Of a stretch of 64,000 nt of DNA, positions 1-9,430 are shown in pieces; positions within the stretch are counted from its first letter, which is position 1; each line of letters starts with the position of its first letter. The DNA is taken from assembly GCF_038096175.1 (NCBI RefSeq), contig NZ_CP151099.1:5127484-5191483 (forward strand), given 5' to 3'. The stretch is from Nostoc sp. UHCC 0302. GTDB taxonomy: Bacteria; Cyanobacteriota; Cyanobacteriia; Cyanobacteriales; Nostocaceae. The position numbers and the translations under genes were made by a program. The notes beneath the pieces were generated by a model. That model ran no database searches. It was not told the origin of the DNA and worked only from the letters and a program-made list of their open reading frames with translations.

Positions 1-45
1 TATCCCAGCAACCAGAGTCCATAGTGAAACAGGAATTTGTTGCAT
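1..45 (-). CDS. Probable 5' end of cytochrome c oxidase subunit II (partial)
   Basis: Fifteen codons reading off the left edge on the minus strand give MQQIPVSLWTLVAGI, which looks like the start of a membrane-anchored subunit II of a haem-copper oxidase. Context is the main support: as I recall, in Anabaena the heterocyst-specific cox2 operon lies beside the nif ferredoxin fdxB and the regulator patB/cnfR, and the order and orientation here (cox minus, fdxB minus, cnfR plus) would match. Such an oxidase would consume oxygen inside heterocysts. The fragment is too short for certainty; another frame, starting two codons upstream, gives nothing familiar. Confidence 0.45.
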   Translation of the reverse strand, partial: MQQIPVSLWTLVAGI

Positions 46-76
46 ACATAGTACCTGCTCTGTAAAACGTCTTTAA

Positions 77-213
77 AGTACTGGGAATTGATGATCGGGT
101 ACTGGGGATTGGGTACTGGTGATTGGGTACTGGGAATTGGATATTTGGGTTGAAGATTTATCTTTAGTTCACATTTCCTAGTACCCAGTCCCCAGTCCCT
201 AGTCCCCAATCCC
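77..213. repeat. Inverted pair of degenerate GGGGATTGGGTACTGG repeats
   Basis: Four loose direct copies of a GGGTACTGGGGATT-like unit (77-140) face an inverted arm (178-213) made of CCCAGTCCCCAGTCCC-type sequence, so the RNA could fold back on itself. The same repeat family recurs near 18995-19030 and inside the synthase gene at 60077-60203. The rest of the 46-589 gap, upstream of the cox fragment and downstream of fdxB, holds no gene I can recognise. Confidence 0.7.
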
Positions 214-589
214 TTTTTTTCACTTATTAACTTTCTAACGCGCACTCACAAAAAAATGGGGGAAACTTCCAGATTTTTTCATATCTTTCCCCCAAAAAAT
301 AGTAAATTATATTTCAACTCCGATGACAAATGCAGCCCCTCTGGTAACAGAAAAGCTAATTGTTCTTAGAGGATACTGTTAGTCCTAATTTTGATTAGGC
401 TGTATTAGCAGCAAGTTTAAATTTGTTAATAACTAACAATTGACGATTTACGGATTTGTTTACTGTGAACTTTTTGCTTAGTTACGGTAAATATTTAGTA
501 TTCCCCTCTATTTACCTTGCTTGGTACATCGCGCTTTCTAAGAACAGAACCTCCAGAACAAACAACAATTTTGACTAGCTTCAAGAACC

Positions 590-883
590 TTAATTGTTTA
601 ATACAGCATGGGTATAGCAGTTCTTGGGACAAATCCGAGAACAAGCTTCACAACCGATGCAATTTTCTGGATAAGCAACTGTCATTACTTTCCGTTCAAT
701 TTCTTCATCATCTTCATCTTCAACAAATTCGCCTTCTTCGTTCAGTGCTTTCAGATCCAATACATTATAGCCGCATACTTTAACACATCTGCCACAGCCG
801 ATACATTTGTCTTTATCAATTACTTGAGCAAATTTAGGTGTCCAAGTTTTACCACCGTAAGTCAATCCTGTTAGTTGTGCCAT
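590..883 (-). CDS. fdxB: Nif-associated ferredoxin III, 2x[4Fe-4S]
   Basis: This 97-residue protein is an electron carrier of the nif-specific ferredoxin III family, expected to feed electrons to nitrogenase or its assembly in heterocysts. Two cluster motifs are visible: C27-x2-C30-x2-C33-x3-C37 ([12 protein letters not shown]) and C75-x2-C78-x2-C81-x3-C85 ([16 protein letters not shown]), separated by a long acidic loop (EDEDDEE) that is characteristic of this family. The start at 883 is supported by a GAGGA box about eight bases upstream. It lies between the cox fragment and cnfR, and cnfR is divergently oriented across a 1.4 kb gap; CnfR is a known activator of nif genes, so regulation by the neighbour is plausible but not shown. 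Confidence 0.93.
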   Translation of the reverse strand: MAQLTGLTYGGKTWTPKFAQVIDKDKCIGCGRCVKVCGYNVLDLKALNEEGEFVEDEDDEEIERKVMTVAYPENCIGCEACSRICPKNCYTHAVLNN

Positions 884-1187
884 GAATAAATCCTCGCCGC
901 TTTTGCCTAGTAATCTGTTTGTACATTAATCATCATATTAACCTAATAATTTTTAGTTTTGCTAATAAAAAATGAACTTTTTCTCATCAAACTTTAATAA
1001 CTTTAAGCACAAGTTTCTCTTGCTTTTTAGTTTAGATTTAATAAATGAAACTTACTAGCAATAGATATGATAAATAGATGTTGATTACAGTGTTTTTCTG
1101 GCACATGTCACAGCATTGTCTATCAAAAAAATTCTGTGAATTAATATCTCATAGCAGTTTTTAATTGGGTGTAACATCGGTTTACTG

Positions 1188-1566
1188 TAGAGACGCACAG
1201 CGAAATGGGCGGTTAGAAACCGCGTCTACACAAACTTGTGTTGAGCGGGGTCGAAATACAAAACCCACCTCCGTGGGTTTCAAACCCTTAATTTTCCATT
1301 AGTCCGCGTAGGCGGTGAGGGGGTCGCAGTCTTCTCCCACTCGTGAGAGGCTAGCGCCTTCTCATATCGGAGATGCTATGCGTTAGCGGAGCTTTCGCTT
1401 TAGCGATACGCGGAGCGTCTCCAAGAGTTGGCGGTTTCCGTCGTTAGCGCAGCGTTAGCGACAAAGGAGCGTCTTGCGATAGCGTAGCGTTAGCGACGTT
1501 AGGAGCGTCACCCCCGAACCCGAAAGGGCTTGGTTTGTATAGCCGCGAATTCCATTCGCCAGGGCT
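1188..1566. repeat. Mosaic of dispersed palindromic repeats
   Basis: Within the 884-2294 gap, this block contains a perfect 8-bp hairpin AAACCCAC/GTGGGTTT (1261-1280), then about 220 bp packed with GCGTTAGCG, GGAGCGTC and GCGATAGCG palindromic modules (1290-1512), then an element TGTATAGCCGCGAATTCC followed by ATTCGCCAGGGCT (1535-1566) that has a close partner at 22602-22632. It also begins with a GTAGAGACGC module found elsewhere in the window. Non-coding. The remaining 1.57-2.29 kb is AT-rich with no recognisable gene and should hold the cnfR promoter. Confidence 0.75.
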
Positions 1567-2294
1567 TAAGCTGACTAGCTCTACCTCCCTACTAATAGGA
1601 TTTGTAATTCAAGAACTATCAGATAATGAGACTATTTCGCAAATCTTCCTAGTTTTCAGCAAATAAATGTATCTAAAACCGTATTTTTATATACATATTT
1701 TTATGTTTATTTATTACATTTTCATCTCTGCGTTATGTATTTTTTAAGGCAATAATTATCGATTAAGTTCCCATTTAAATATCTATGTAAATACTGGCGA
1801 AAAAAACATTTTATTTTCGTCTTAACTTACATAATCAAGGATAGTTGATTCACGAAAAGAAATGTAACCTTTATAGCAGAATGTTAATATCAGTTAAATA
1901 TTAAAATTATTAATAAATTCGCTGTAAGCTATTCATAGTAGGGGTAAATGGTTAGTAAAAAGTCTTTGGCTAAGGTTTCTCAGGTAATAATGAAATGTTC
2001 ACAAAGTACCTATTTGAAATAAATGTTAAGAAGTAGTTCTAGGCTCATTGTGAACAAACTTATTAATGTCTTTATGAAATATTTATTAAATAAATAAGTA
2101 ATAATAGGCTCAGTAAAAAGCCTTAAATAACCTCCAATTGGATGCGAAGTCAGAATAAGGATGTGGGGAGTTAGTGGGGTAGGAAAAGATTATTCTTGCC
2201 TAACAAATAATTTGGTAGCGATTCATGAATAAACAGGACACATCCAGGGGAGACCTGAGCCAGACATCTCAACGATTAGGTGGGAAGCAGCCTT

Positions 2295-3884
2295 ATGCCT
2301 TATACAATTCCTAACAACAGTTGCGTTGGATGTGACAATTGCCGTCCCCAATGTCCTACGGGTGCAATCAAAATAGAAAACAATGAATACTGGATCGACC
2401 CTCATCTTTGTAACAATTGCGAGGGTTATTACTCAGAACCACAATGTGTAATAGCTTGTCCAACTAATTCTCCTATTCCTTGGCAGGCGAAAAAAGGTAG
2501 ATGCAAAGTTGAACCGAGAGATGCTACCAGTTTGGATTTGTTTTCTAATGGAAAGAATAACCCATTTGCTTCGGCAATTGTCATTTGGGAAGCTTGTAAT
2601 GTACTAGCGCAACGAACTTCTTTACATTGGGAAACTGATGAAGAGGGCTACTTATGTTATGGGCGACAAGTTAATCAAGGTCGGGGTGCGATCGCCTTTC
2701 ATATCCAAGATCCATTTAAAGTGAGCGATCGGGCAACAGATTTAACAGCAATAGAAGGACTAGATATTAAAGCTGCTTGCATCCATCTGATTTTTGCAGC
2801 TTACGCTACAGCCTTAGACCAACCTTGGGAGCAAGAGTTTACCATCGATGAGCGGCAAATTGAGAAATATCTAGGGTTGGAGAAACGCAAAGACTTGAAC
2901 AAACCTGCCAAGCTGACTTTAATGAAAAATATCGTTCAGCAAGCTTGCTCTCTACTCATTTCTATTAACTGGCCTCAACAAGGCCGAGTCAAGGGATTTT
3001 CAGTTACAGGTAGTCGCTTATGGCACTTGGTAGATGTTCAACACCACTTTCAAGAAGACAATCTCGGATGCAAATATCTCGTAGGACTAACTTTTAAAGT
3101 AAAAGCCGGCATATGGGCGCAGTATTTCTTAAACAAACAAGCGTGTAAAGAGCGAACCGCATTCTATCAATACGGCAGCTTACCTAAAACACTGTTAACC
3201 ACAGTTATGAGTATTTGGCAGCAACACGAAGGAGCAGTAAGACTAATGCTCTGGTTACTGTTTAAAACCAAAATGGGTAAAGAACAACGCATCACTGTTC
3301 CTACCTTACTACGTGTTGCTTACGGTGAAGAAAAAGTGGCTCTTGCTTCCAGACAACGAGATGAACGCAAGCGTTTGTTGCGAACTTTTGAAAGCGATTT
3401 AGAAGTTCTCAACCACTACGGAATGAAACCAATTTTCGATCCAATTACCTATCCGCCAGAAATTCAACCTTTGTGGGCAAAGTTAGTAGATTTACCTGAA
3501 GATCCAGATGAAGCATTAGAATTTTGGACTAATGATGGTGGTGGTGAAACTCGCCTCACAGATGCAGGCCCCCGTGGCAAGTGGAATCTGCTAATGAATG
3601 CACGGATTTTGGCCTTTGAACTGCCAGCAGAATGGGAACAGCAAATTTCAGAATCGGAAAAGAAACAGCGGCGAACTGTTCAAAGCAGAAGGAAGTCTAA
3701 AATTACAGGCGACTTGCTGGGTGAACAGATTTTGCAAGCGCGAAAAAATTTGAATCTTTCCCAAAGAGAATTAGCAAAGCTTACAGGTAAAAGCCAAAGC
3801 TGGATTCGAGATGTCGAAAATGGTCGTTTAAAAGCCAAGTTAGAAGACCAAGTACTGCTGCGAAAAGTGCTAAATATGGCTTAA
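2295..3884 (+). CDS. cnfR: CnfR/PatB nitrogen-fixation transcriptional activator
   Basis: CnfR (PatB in Anabaena) is the oxygen-sensitive activator of nif genes in cyanobacteria and acts in heterocysts. The N-terminus has a ferredoxin-like domain with C10-x2-C13-x2-C16-x3-C20 and C39-x2-C42-x8-C51-x3-C55, presumed to hold two Fe-S clusters that sense oxygen. A long middle region of about 400 residues follows, and the last 60 residues form an XRE-type helix-turn-helix (LSQRELAKLTGKSQSWIRD). A frame-extending GTG exists at 2280, but the ATG at 2295 is preferred: it has GGAAG eight bases upstream and gives the family N-terminus MPYTIPNNSCVGC. Length (529 residues) fits the family. It is divergent from fdxB, a likely target. 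Confidence 0.93.
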   Translation: MPYTIPNNSCVGCDNCRPQCPTGAIKIENNEYWIDPHLCNNCEGYYSEPQCVIACPTNSPIPWQAKKGRCKVEPRDATSLDLFSNGKNNPFASAIVIWEACNVLAQRTSLHWETDEEGYLCYGRQVNQGRGAIAFHIQDPFKVSDRATDLTAIEGLDIKAACIHLIFAAYATALDQPWEQEFTIDERQIEKYLGLEKRKDLNKPAKLTLMKNIVQQACSLLISINWPQQGRVKGFSVTGSRLWHLVDVQHHFQEDNLGCKYLVGLTFKVKAGIWAQYFLNKQACKERTAFYQYGSLPKTLLTTVMSIWQQHEGAVRLMLWLLFKTKMGKEQRITVPTLLRVAYGEEKVALASRQRDERKRLLRTFESDLEVLNHYGMKPIFDPITYPPEIQPLWAKLVDLPEDPDEALEFWTNDGGGETRLTDAGPRGKWNLLMNARILAFELPAEWEQQISESEKKQRRTVQSRRKSKITGDLLGEQILQARKNLNLSQRELAKLTGKSQSWIRDVENGRLKAKLEDQVLLRKVLNMA

Positions 3885-4042
3885 TCTTGATATTTACCCT
3901 AAAACCCATAAATCAAAATCTCACTCTGGTTTTGCGTAGCAGAACCTGTCTCTCTGATTACGAAGCAGGGCATATCTGTAAGGACAGGTGAGGTTTTCTA
4001 AGATTTTGGATAATTCGATTAGTTGTGTGTAATGTTAGCACC

Positions 4043-4155
4043 AGTAGTGGCGTGGCACAGCTAAAACAGTGCATTATAAAACTCGTATTTTGCATTAAAA
4101 ATAGGGTTTTCCGCAATTATTTATTGCATTATTTTAGCCTTGACACGCCACTACT
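4043..4155. repeat. MITE-like inverted-repeat element abutting the CRISPR array
   Basis: Ends are AGTAGTGGCGTG (4043-4054) and its exact inverse CACGCCACTACT (4144-4155), extendable to 15 bases with one mismatch. The interior is AT-rich and non-coding. The right end stops at the outer edge of the decayed terminal CRISPR repeat. The gap 3885-4042 after cnfR has no gene. Confidence 0.6.
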
Positions 4156-5275
4156 AAATTAAAGCTAATAAGGATTTTGATGAATTTAAACTTCCCTCAA
4201 ACGCAAATAGCACGATTACTCTGCCTAGTTTCAATCCCTAATAGGGATTTTGATGAATTTAAACAGTTTAGCCGCTTCTACTGCGGTGTGTCCCTCCAAG
4301 TTTCAATCCCTAATAGGGATTTTGATGAATTTAAACGCTAGTTGTTCCCAACTCAAGTCCAAGTGGCCCGTTTCAATCCCTAATAGGGATTTTGATGAAT
4401 TTAAACCGATCCTAACCTTAAGGCAGTATTCTAATCCTTCGTGGTTTCAATCCCTAATAGGGATTTTGATGAATTTAAACGTGAGTTGAGGGATGCCAAG
4501 TGAGAAAGAAATGGGCGGTGAGTTTCAATCCCTAATAGGGATTTTGATGAATTTAAACCTTGAATTTTTCGTGAGGATAAAGGCGATCGCATGTTTCAAT
4601 CCCTAATAGGGATTTTGATGAATTTAAACGCTGGCAATCGCAACCCCGAAGATATCAGGAATGTTTCAATCCCTAATAGGGATTTTGATGAATTTAAACA
4701 TAAACTGTGTCCGGGGTAGTTGTTGAATCAATCACGTTTCAATCCCTAATAGGGATTTTGATGAATTTAAACGCGAAAGACTCCATTGAAGAAATACTGG
4801 AACTTGTTTCAATCCCTAATAGGGATTTTGATGAATTTAAACTTCATTCTTATGAAAGTCAGTGAGTATCCAGAATTGTTTCAATCCCTAATAGGGATTT
4901 TGATGAATTTAAACTATAATTGCTTTGGTAGATGCTACATAAAAAAAGGTTTCAATCCCTAATAGGGATTTTGATGAATTTAAACCTTCATCAAGCTGCT
5001 ACTATCAATTTTGGTTCTAGTTTCAATCCCTAATAGGGATTTTGATGAATTTAAACCCATTTGCAAAGATGGAAGGTGAGTGGTTAACAAGTTTCAATCC
5101 CTAATAGGGATTTTGATGAATTTAAACCTTGTATAACAAACAGTTATGAATGTCAATGTTCCCCCAAGGTTTCAATCCCTAATAGGGATTTTGATGAATT
5201 TAAACGGTGCGCTAGGCTCTTTATATAGGTGTTCCAGCGTTTCAATCCCTAATAGGGATTTTGATGAATTTAAAC
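4155..5275 (-). CRISPR. Orphan CRISPR array, 37-nt repeats, 15 spacers
   Basis: Fifteen identical 37-nt repeats start at 4228, 4300, 4370, 4444, 4522, 4593, 4663, 4736, 4806, 4878, 4949, 5020, 5091, 5169 and 5239. On the plus strand they begin GTTTCAATCCCTAATAGGG and end GATGAATTTAAAC. A sixteenth, decayed copy lies at 4155-4191: its right 27 bases are nearly intact and its left 10 are lost. Spacers are 33-41 nt. Read on the minus strand the repeat ends in GGGATTGAAAC, the usual 5' handle of cyanobacterial type I-D/III crRNAs, and the decayed repeat is at the left; both say the array is transcribed leftward from a leader at the right end. No cas gene is present in the window, so crRNA processing must use proteins encoded elsewhere. 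Confidence 0.97.
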
Positions 5276-5575
5276 TGCTGGGGTGTAGAAGCGTTGATAT
5301 ATTTGGTTTTCAAGGTTCAAAAGTGTCAACCCGAAACTAAGATAGCTTTTCGGCGTTTGGTTGTCAAGACACCGAGAAGGATTAATCATTGTAAAAGCAG
5401 TTCCAGCAAGGGTTAGCAGGTTGGGTGTCAACCTCAAGATTGATAAAACAGAGTTCAAAGCCAGACAGAATAAGCTTTTGAGCGACAAAATTTCATCTTG
5501 GAAGAAAAACACCTACTGGTTGACACCAGCTGCAAGAGCATTTGCTCTTCATTACACTCAATCTTAGTGAGAGCG
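5276..5575 (-). promoter_or_regulatory. Presumed CRISPR leader with repeated TGTCAACC motif
   Basis: This AT-rich, apparently non-coding stretch lies at the conserved end of the array. A motif GTGTCAACC occurs at 5323-5331 and, as GGTGTCAACC, at 5424-5433; its exact inverse GGTTGACACC is at 5518-5527. Such repeated motifs could bind the adaptation machinery or a regulator. Short open frames on both strands here have no coding features I trust. Confidence 0.55.
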
Positions 5576-5639
5576 ATCGCAGAGAAAGTAAAAGCAAATG
5601 GTATCTTATACCATGTAACTTTCAGAATAATCCAAATAC

Positions 5640-5935
5640 GTTAGTAGAGACACAAGCAATATGCCTTTTTGCTTGCGGAAAATACCAAAATGCTTACGGA
5701 ATCTACTGAAATGAGAAAGCAAACCCCAGTTTGAGAAAGCAATATCTGTAAATGCTTGCTGAATTTACTGAAATGAGTAAGCAAACCCCAGTTTGAGAAA
5801 GCAATATCTATAAATGCTTGCTGAATCTACTGAAATGAGTAAGCAAACCCCAGTTTGAGAAAGCATTTAAGCAAAATGAGAACGCAAACTGGGGTTTGAG
5901 AAGACAAACAGACATTTTGCTTACAAAATTAAGAG
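5640..5935. repeat. 62-bp tandem repeats, AAATGAG(A/T)AAGCAA family, copy 1
   Basis: Three near-identical 62-bp units start at 5689, 5751 and 5813. Each contains GAATCTACTGAAATGAG followed by AAGCAAACCCCAGTTTGAG. The block ends with an inverted piece, GCAAACTGGGGTTTGAG (5884-5900), so CAAACCCCAGTTTG can pair with it. A second, diverged cluster of the same family is at 24880-25215. No coding role is visible. Confidence 0.85.
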
Positions 5936-5953
5936 ATTTTACTACGCAAAACC

Positions 5954-5978
5954 GTCCCTCTCCGAGTCGGAGAGGGAC
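5954..5978. repeat. Perfect 12-bp palindrome
   Basis: GTCCCTCTCCGA and TCGGAGAGGGAC are separated by one base. It belongs to a common type of dispersed cyanobacterial palindrome and sits downstream of the convergent end of the gene at 6125. Confidence 0.7.
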
Positions 5979-6124
5979 AGACTTGAACTTTAGTTCAAGG
6001 CAGGGAGAGGTTTGTCAAATTTGCGTTAAGGTACATTAAATCTGTCGAATTCTGTTGAATTCACGTTACATAAAATTTTGATTTTGAATCTTAACTAAAC
6101 TGTATAGATATAAAAACCAGATTT

Positions 6125-7102
6125 TTACACACTATAAGTTACTAACTTGCTAGAGGTAACCCCAAGACTAGCAACAGCATATTTAATTACTTCTAATTCT
6201 TGTGTAGCATGGCAAGAACTTTTGACTCGTTGACTCTGGCATTTATCTTTTACAAGCTTAGCTTGGTAAGTGTAGACAGAACCAGAAGTATTTTCAAAAG
6301 TTAGCTCAGCTAAAATTGTATTATTATCTAAACTTTGCTCTAGGATTTTGCCTGCAACTTTGTAGTTAAACCAATCCCATCCGTGGCGAAGGATTAGTTC
6401 TCTTTCCAAAATTTGAAGCGCGGTAGGCAGAATTCCCCAGCCTCTATAGATTTTATTTAAGCATTGAATGTCGCCAGTTCGAGTCAAAATCGCTTTCAAG
6501 GAATCTTGCTCAAGAACACCGTAATATCTTCCTTCTGGCAAGTCTATAATTGTTGGTGCAAAACGATGTCCACCAAAGTGACTTGACTTCCAAATTCGCA
6601 CATTATCTAAGTACAAATCAGAAATAGTAGCGATAGCGTTGAAGTAAAAGGGATTTCCATATTTAGCACAACACTTGTCATGGCTACCATGAGTACAAAC
6701 TAAAATATCTCTAGTCTCACTAGTGTTAACTTCTGAGGCAGAACTTATACCCGATAACCATTTTTGGACAACTGCTGCTACTTGCTCAATATTTGCCAGT
6801 TTAAACTCTTGCTTGCGATATCCATTACTCAACCCCTCCTGTCTTTGATAAATTAAAACAGTTGTATCGTCTACTTTATGCGATGAATCATTAGCAATTA
6901 AGAGGAATCTAATCGGTAACTTAGCACGCTTCACTTCCTCTACTAAAATCCTCAAATTCCTTGGAACCCATTTGGAATTAAAGGCTTCTGACATCCAAGG
7001 TGGAGGACACTCAACTAAAACATAAGTTTGATAATTGGTCGCGCTACCAATAATATCTTCTCCTGTTTGGCGTGAATAGTCAGAACAAAAAAAAGTATCC
7101 AT
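6125..7102 (-). CDS. Sucrase/ferredoxin-like (Suc_Fer) family protein
   Basis: The protein has the hallmark of the sucrase/ferredoxin-like family, a thioredoxin-fold group that may hold a [2Fe-2S] centre: CTHGSHDKCCAKYG followed by HFGGHRFAPT. The name of the family is historical and the physiological substrate is unknown. About 325 residues, soluble, no signal peptide. The open frame extends one codon to a TTG at 7105, but the ATG at 7102 is more likely. It stands alone on the minus strand between repeat-rich gaps, so context adds nothing on its role. Confidence 0.85.
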   Translation of the reverse strand: MDTFFCSDYSRQTGEDIIGSATNYQTYVLVECPPPWMSEAFNSKWVPRNLRILVEEVKRAKLPIRFLLIANDSSHKVDDTTVLIYQRQEGLSNGYRKQEFKLANIEQVAAVVQKWLSGISSASEVNTSETRDILVCTHGSHDKCCAKYGNPFYFNAIATISDLYLDNVRIWKSSHFGGHRFAPTIIDLPEGRYYGVLEQDSLKAILTRTGDIQCLNKIYRGWGILPTALQILERELILRHGWDWFNYKVAGKILEQSLDNNTILAELTFENTSGSVYTYQAKLVKDKCQSQRVKSSCHATQELEVIKYAVASLGVTSSKLVTYSV

Positions 7103-7105
7103 CAA

Positions 7106-8262
7106 ACTGTACTCATTAATTTATTTTATGGACAAAGGATAGGCACAACCTAAAATTGTATTCTTGGCGACAATCTCTTGAACTTTAGAAGCTAAAAAAG
7201 AACAATATGCATTTACTATTTAAAGCCAAGTAGCCACTTTATAACATCCTTTTCAGGAAACTTATTTCCGGTTAATAAACTCTCTATAATAGGGTGCAAT
7301 AACCCAAAGAGAGATTTTTCCGTATCAACAACCTTGATTCTGTATCCGCGATGGCTTGGTTATTCAGAAATTTTTACTCGCTGAAACTCAGCTTTTCTCA
7401 ACTAAGTTTCCTGGTAAAAATCAAATATGTTCAACTCTGAGCGATGTTGCGTAGCCTTCTTCAAAAAAGGAAAACTTTTTAGCAACATCTGAGTGATCGC
7501 TTAAGAGTATCCGATAGTCAATCTCTCTCTAGTAACCGTGTGGCTAATATTACAATGGCAAATATTGCAAACAGCAAGGTACTTATTTAAAGTTTTGCTG
7601 AAGTTATCTTGAATTGCATTGCTAGCGACAGATCCTGTCTTTACGCATAAAAGCATACTTCTACGCCACCTTTGCAAGGTATGCATTAAAGCTAAATTCA
7701 GGAACACTTGATCAATAGCGATCGCATTAGCAAACCATTTCCTGAATTCTTTCACACTATCTGCCTTTAATGTATCTATCAATCTATACATATTGCAAAT
7801 ATTTCTCAATAATTTTAGAAAAAAATAAGAATAGCCGAATTAAGAGTAAATGGTTAATTTACTCTTACAGCCTAGATTAAGAAGCTAACATTCAAGATTA
7901 GGTGGTGTTACATACATCAGCACTGGCAAATTTAGTATTTGCTCTACTACCTAATCTAACTTCTTATCAATCACATTTAAGTTATTTAGCTTAATTGTAA
8001 CTAAACTCAATAACAAATGCAAGTATTCGATAAATTTTGTGAAGCTTAATACAAGTTATGAATTCCTGTAAGCTAGTTAAATAAAGGCTAGCAAGTATTC
8101 TATGCTAGATGAGTCTAACTAAAATGAGCATTTATACTTTCAATACTAAAGATAAACTTTCGCAATTGTAATAATTTATTACAAGCAGTTCAGGCAAGTT
8201 CTCCTGATTATGAAGAAGGGGAAACAAAAGAATAAGCCCTAAGTAATCTAAAGATTTATACT
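7106..8262. other. Long gap without a recognisable gene
   Basis: AT-rich sequence between two genes that diverge from it. The only frame of note is a minus-strand 102-codon stretch at 7501-7809 with a TTG start, no ribosome site and no family resemblance; I do not regard it as a gene. Promoters of the Suc_Fer and Mut7-C genes must lie near its ends. Confidence 0.6.
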
Positions 8263-9012
8263 ATGGCTGTTGCATATTTTAGCTTCTATGCAGAATTGAA
8301 TTATTTTTTACCACGGCATCAAAAGCAAATAAAAATAGCTCATTTTTTTGGTGAGAGAGCCTCAATTAAAGACATGATTGAGGCCTTGGGCGTCCCTCAT
8401 CCTGAAGTTGATTGTATAAAAGTTAATGGAAAATATGTAAATTTTTCTTATATTGTCCAGGATAGAGATAATATTGATGTTTATCCAATTTCTGCTAGGG
8501 AGATTAATACAGCAAGTGTTTCTGTTCTACCAAAATCGCTTAGTGTTATCCGGTTTGTTTTAGATATTCACTTAGGTAAGCTAGCAACATCTTTACGACT
8601 TTTAGGCTTTGATACTCTATACCGCAATGATTACAAAGATGAAGAATTAGCAAATATTTCCTCTTGCCAAGAACGGATTCTCTTGACGCGTGATAAAGGT
8701 TTGTTGATGCGTAGTTTGGTGATACATGGATATTATGTAAGAAATACTAACCCTCAGCAACAAACCTTGGAAATACTGCAACGCTTTGACTTATTTAAAT
8801 TAGTATCACCTTTTCAACGTTGTTTACGATGCAACGGATTATTAGAATCTGTAGATAAGCAATCTATTATTGAAAAACTGCCAAAAAATGTGCAGCAGGT
8901 TGATAATTTTAACCGCTGTCCAGATTGCGATCGCATTTATTGGAAAGGCTCACATTATGAGAAATTGCAACAGTTTATTGACGACATACTTGGCTCAAAA
9001 AGAGGCGATTAA
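8263..9012 (+). CDS. Mut7-C RNase domain protein with N-terminal ubiquitin-like domain
   Basis: The first 85 residues form the ubiquitin-like extension that commonly precedes bacterial Mut7-C domains (VKVNGKYVNFSYIVQDRD-like, ending DNIDVYPIS). Residues from about 97 match Mut7-C, a PIN-like nuclease domain: RFVLDIHLGKLATSLRLLGF with its early Asp, then LLTRDKGLLMR. The C-terminus carries a zinc ribbon, CLRC(N) and CPDC pairs (residues about 187-225). RNase activity is a family prediction. It is transcribed alone, tail to tail with the small peptide gene that follows, with only four bases between the stops. Confidence 0.88.
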   Translation: MAVAYFSFYAELNYFLPRHQKQIKIAHFFGERASIKDMIEALGVPHPEVDCIKVNGKYVNFSYIVQDRDNIDVYPISAREINTASVSVLPKSLSVIRFVLDIHLGKLATSLRLLGFDTLYRNDYKDEELANISSCQERILLTRDKGLLMRSLVIHGYYVRNTNPQQQTLEILQRFDLFKLVSPFQRCLRCNGLLESVDKQSIIEKLPKNVQQVDNFNRCPDCDRIYWKGSHYEKLQQFIDDILGSKRGD

Positions 9013-9016
9013 AAAG

Positions 9017-9289
9017 CTATGACTTTGATTTTATCTCTCTTCCATTAATGTAAATTTTTCCAGAATTGTTTACGCTGTTAACATTCTTACCTTCGATTGC
9101 ACCTGGAGCTTTATAGGTATTTTTTACATTATTTATACCTCCCTGAATAATGACTACACAAACACAAGGATTAGGTTTTTTAGCTTGCCAACAACCACCA
9201 ACTACAGTATCTATTTGCGTTGTAGTCATCTCTTGCAGAAATAACTCTACATCAACAGAATTAAAATCGACATCTACTATTTTAGGCAT
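9017..9289 (-). CDS. Putative double-glycine leader peptide (RiPP/bacteriocin-type precursor)
   Basis: This 90-residue product has a leader that fits the GG class: an acidic, amphipathic stretch (VDVELFLQEMTTTQIDTVV) ends in Gly31-Gly32, the site where C39 peptidase/ABC exporters cut. The predicted 58-residue core starts CWQAKKPNPCVCVV, with Cys at 33, 42 and 44, and is then rich in Gly, Asn and Lys. AGGAA lies nine bases before the ATG, supporting translation. No transporter, peptidase or modifying enzyme is within the window, so export would rely on genes elsewhere. The acidic 71-residue ORF upstream on the same strand may be co-transcribed. It resembles no peptide family I can name. Confidence 0.6.
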   Translation of the reverse strand: MPKIVDVDFNSVDVELFLQEMTTTQIDTVVGGCWQAKKPNPCVCVVIIQGGINNVKNTYKAPGAIEGKNVNSVNNSGKIYINGREIKSKS

Positions 9290-9430
9290 AGTCTTATTTC
9301 CTAAATAATTCAGCAGGGCTAACTTATCTAAATTTTAGATTCCCGTACTTGTAGTAGTTATATTTTGGAAAAATTCAGATGTGTTTGCCCTGACTGAGCC
9401 AACAATGTTCATAATTGAGGTTTCAAATAG

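Noticed and set aside
517-874. Plus-strand open frames opposite fdxB
   Set aside because: They are antisense shadows of a clear ferredoxin gene with two Fe-S motifs; no independent coding evidence.
4250-5340. Open frames of 64-79 codons inside the CRISPR array
   Set aside because: They are translations of the repeat itself (repeated FQSLIGILMNLN / SIPNRDFDEFK), not proteins.
4155-5575. Possible cas genes beside the array
   Set aside because: None of the flanking proteins (CnfR, Suc_Fer, Mut7-C) is a Cas protein. Mut7-C is a PIN-like RNase but not a known CRISPR component, so I do not link them.
7501-7809. 102-codon minus-strand frame
   Set aside because: TTG start, no ribosome site, odd Cys/His-rich ending, no family resemblance; mentioned only as part of the gap.
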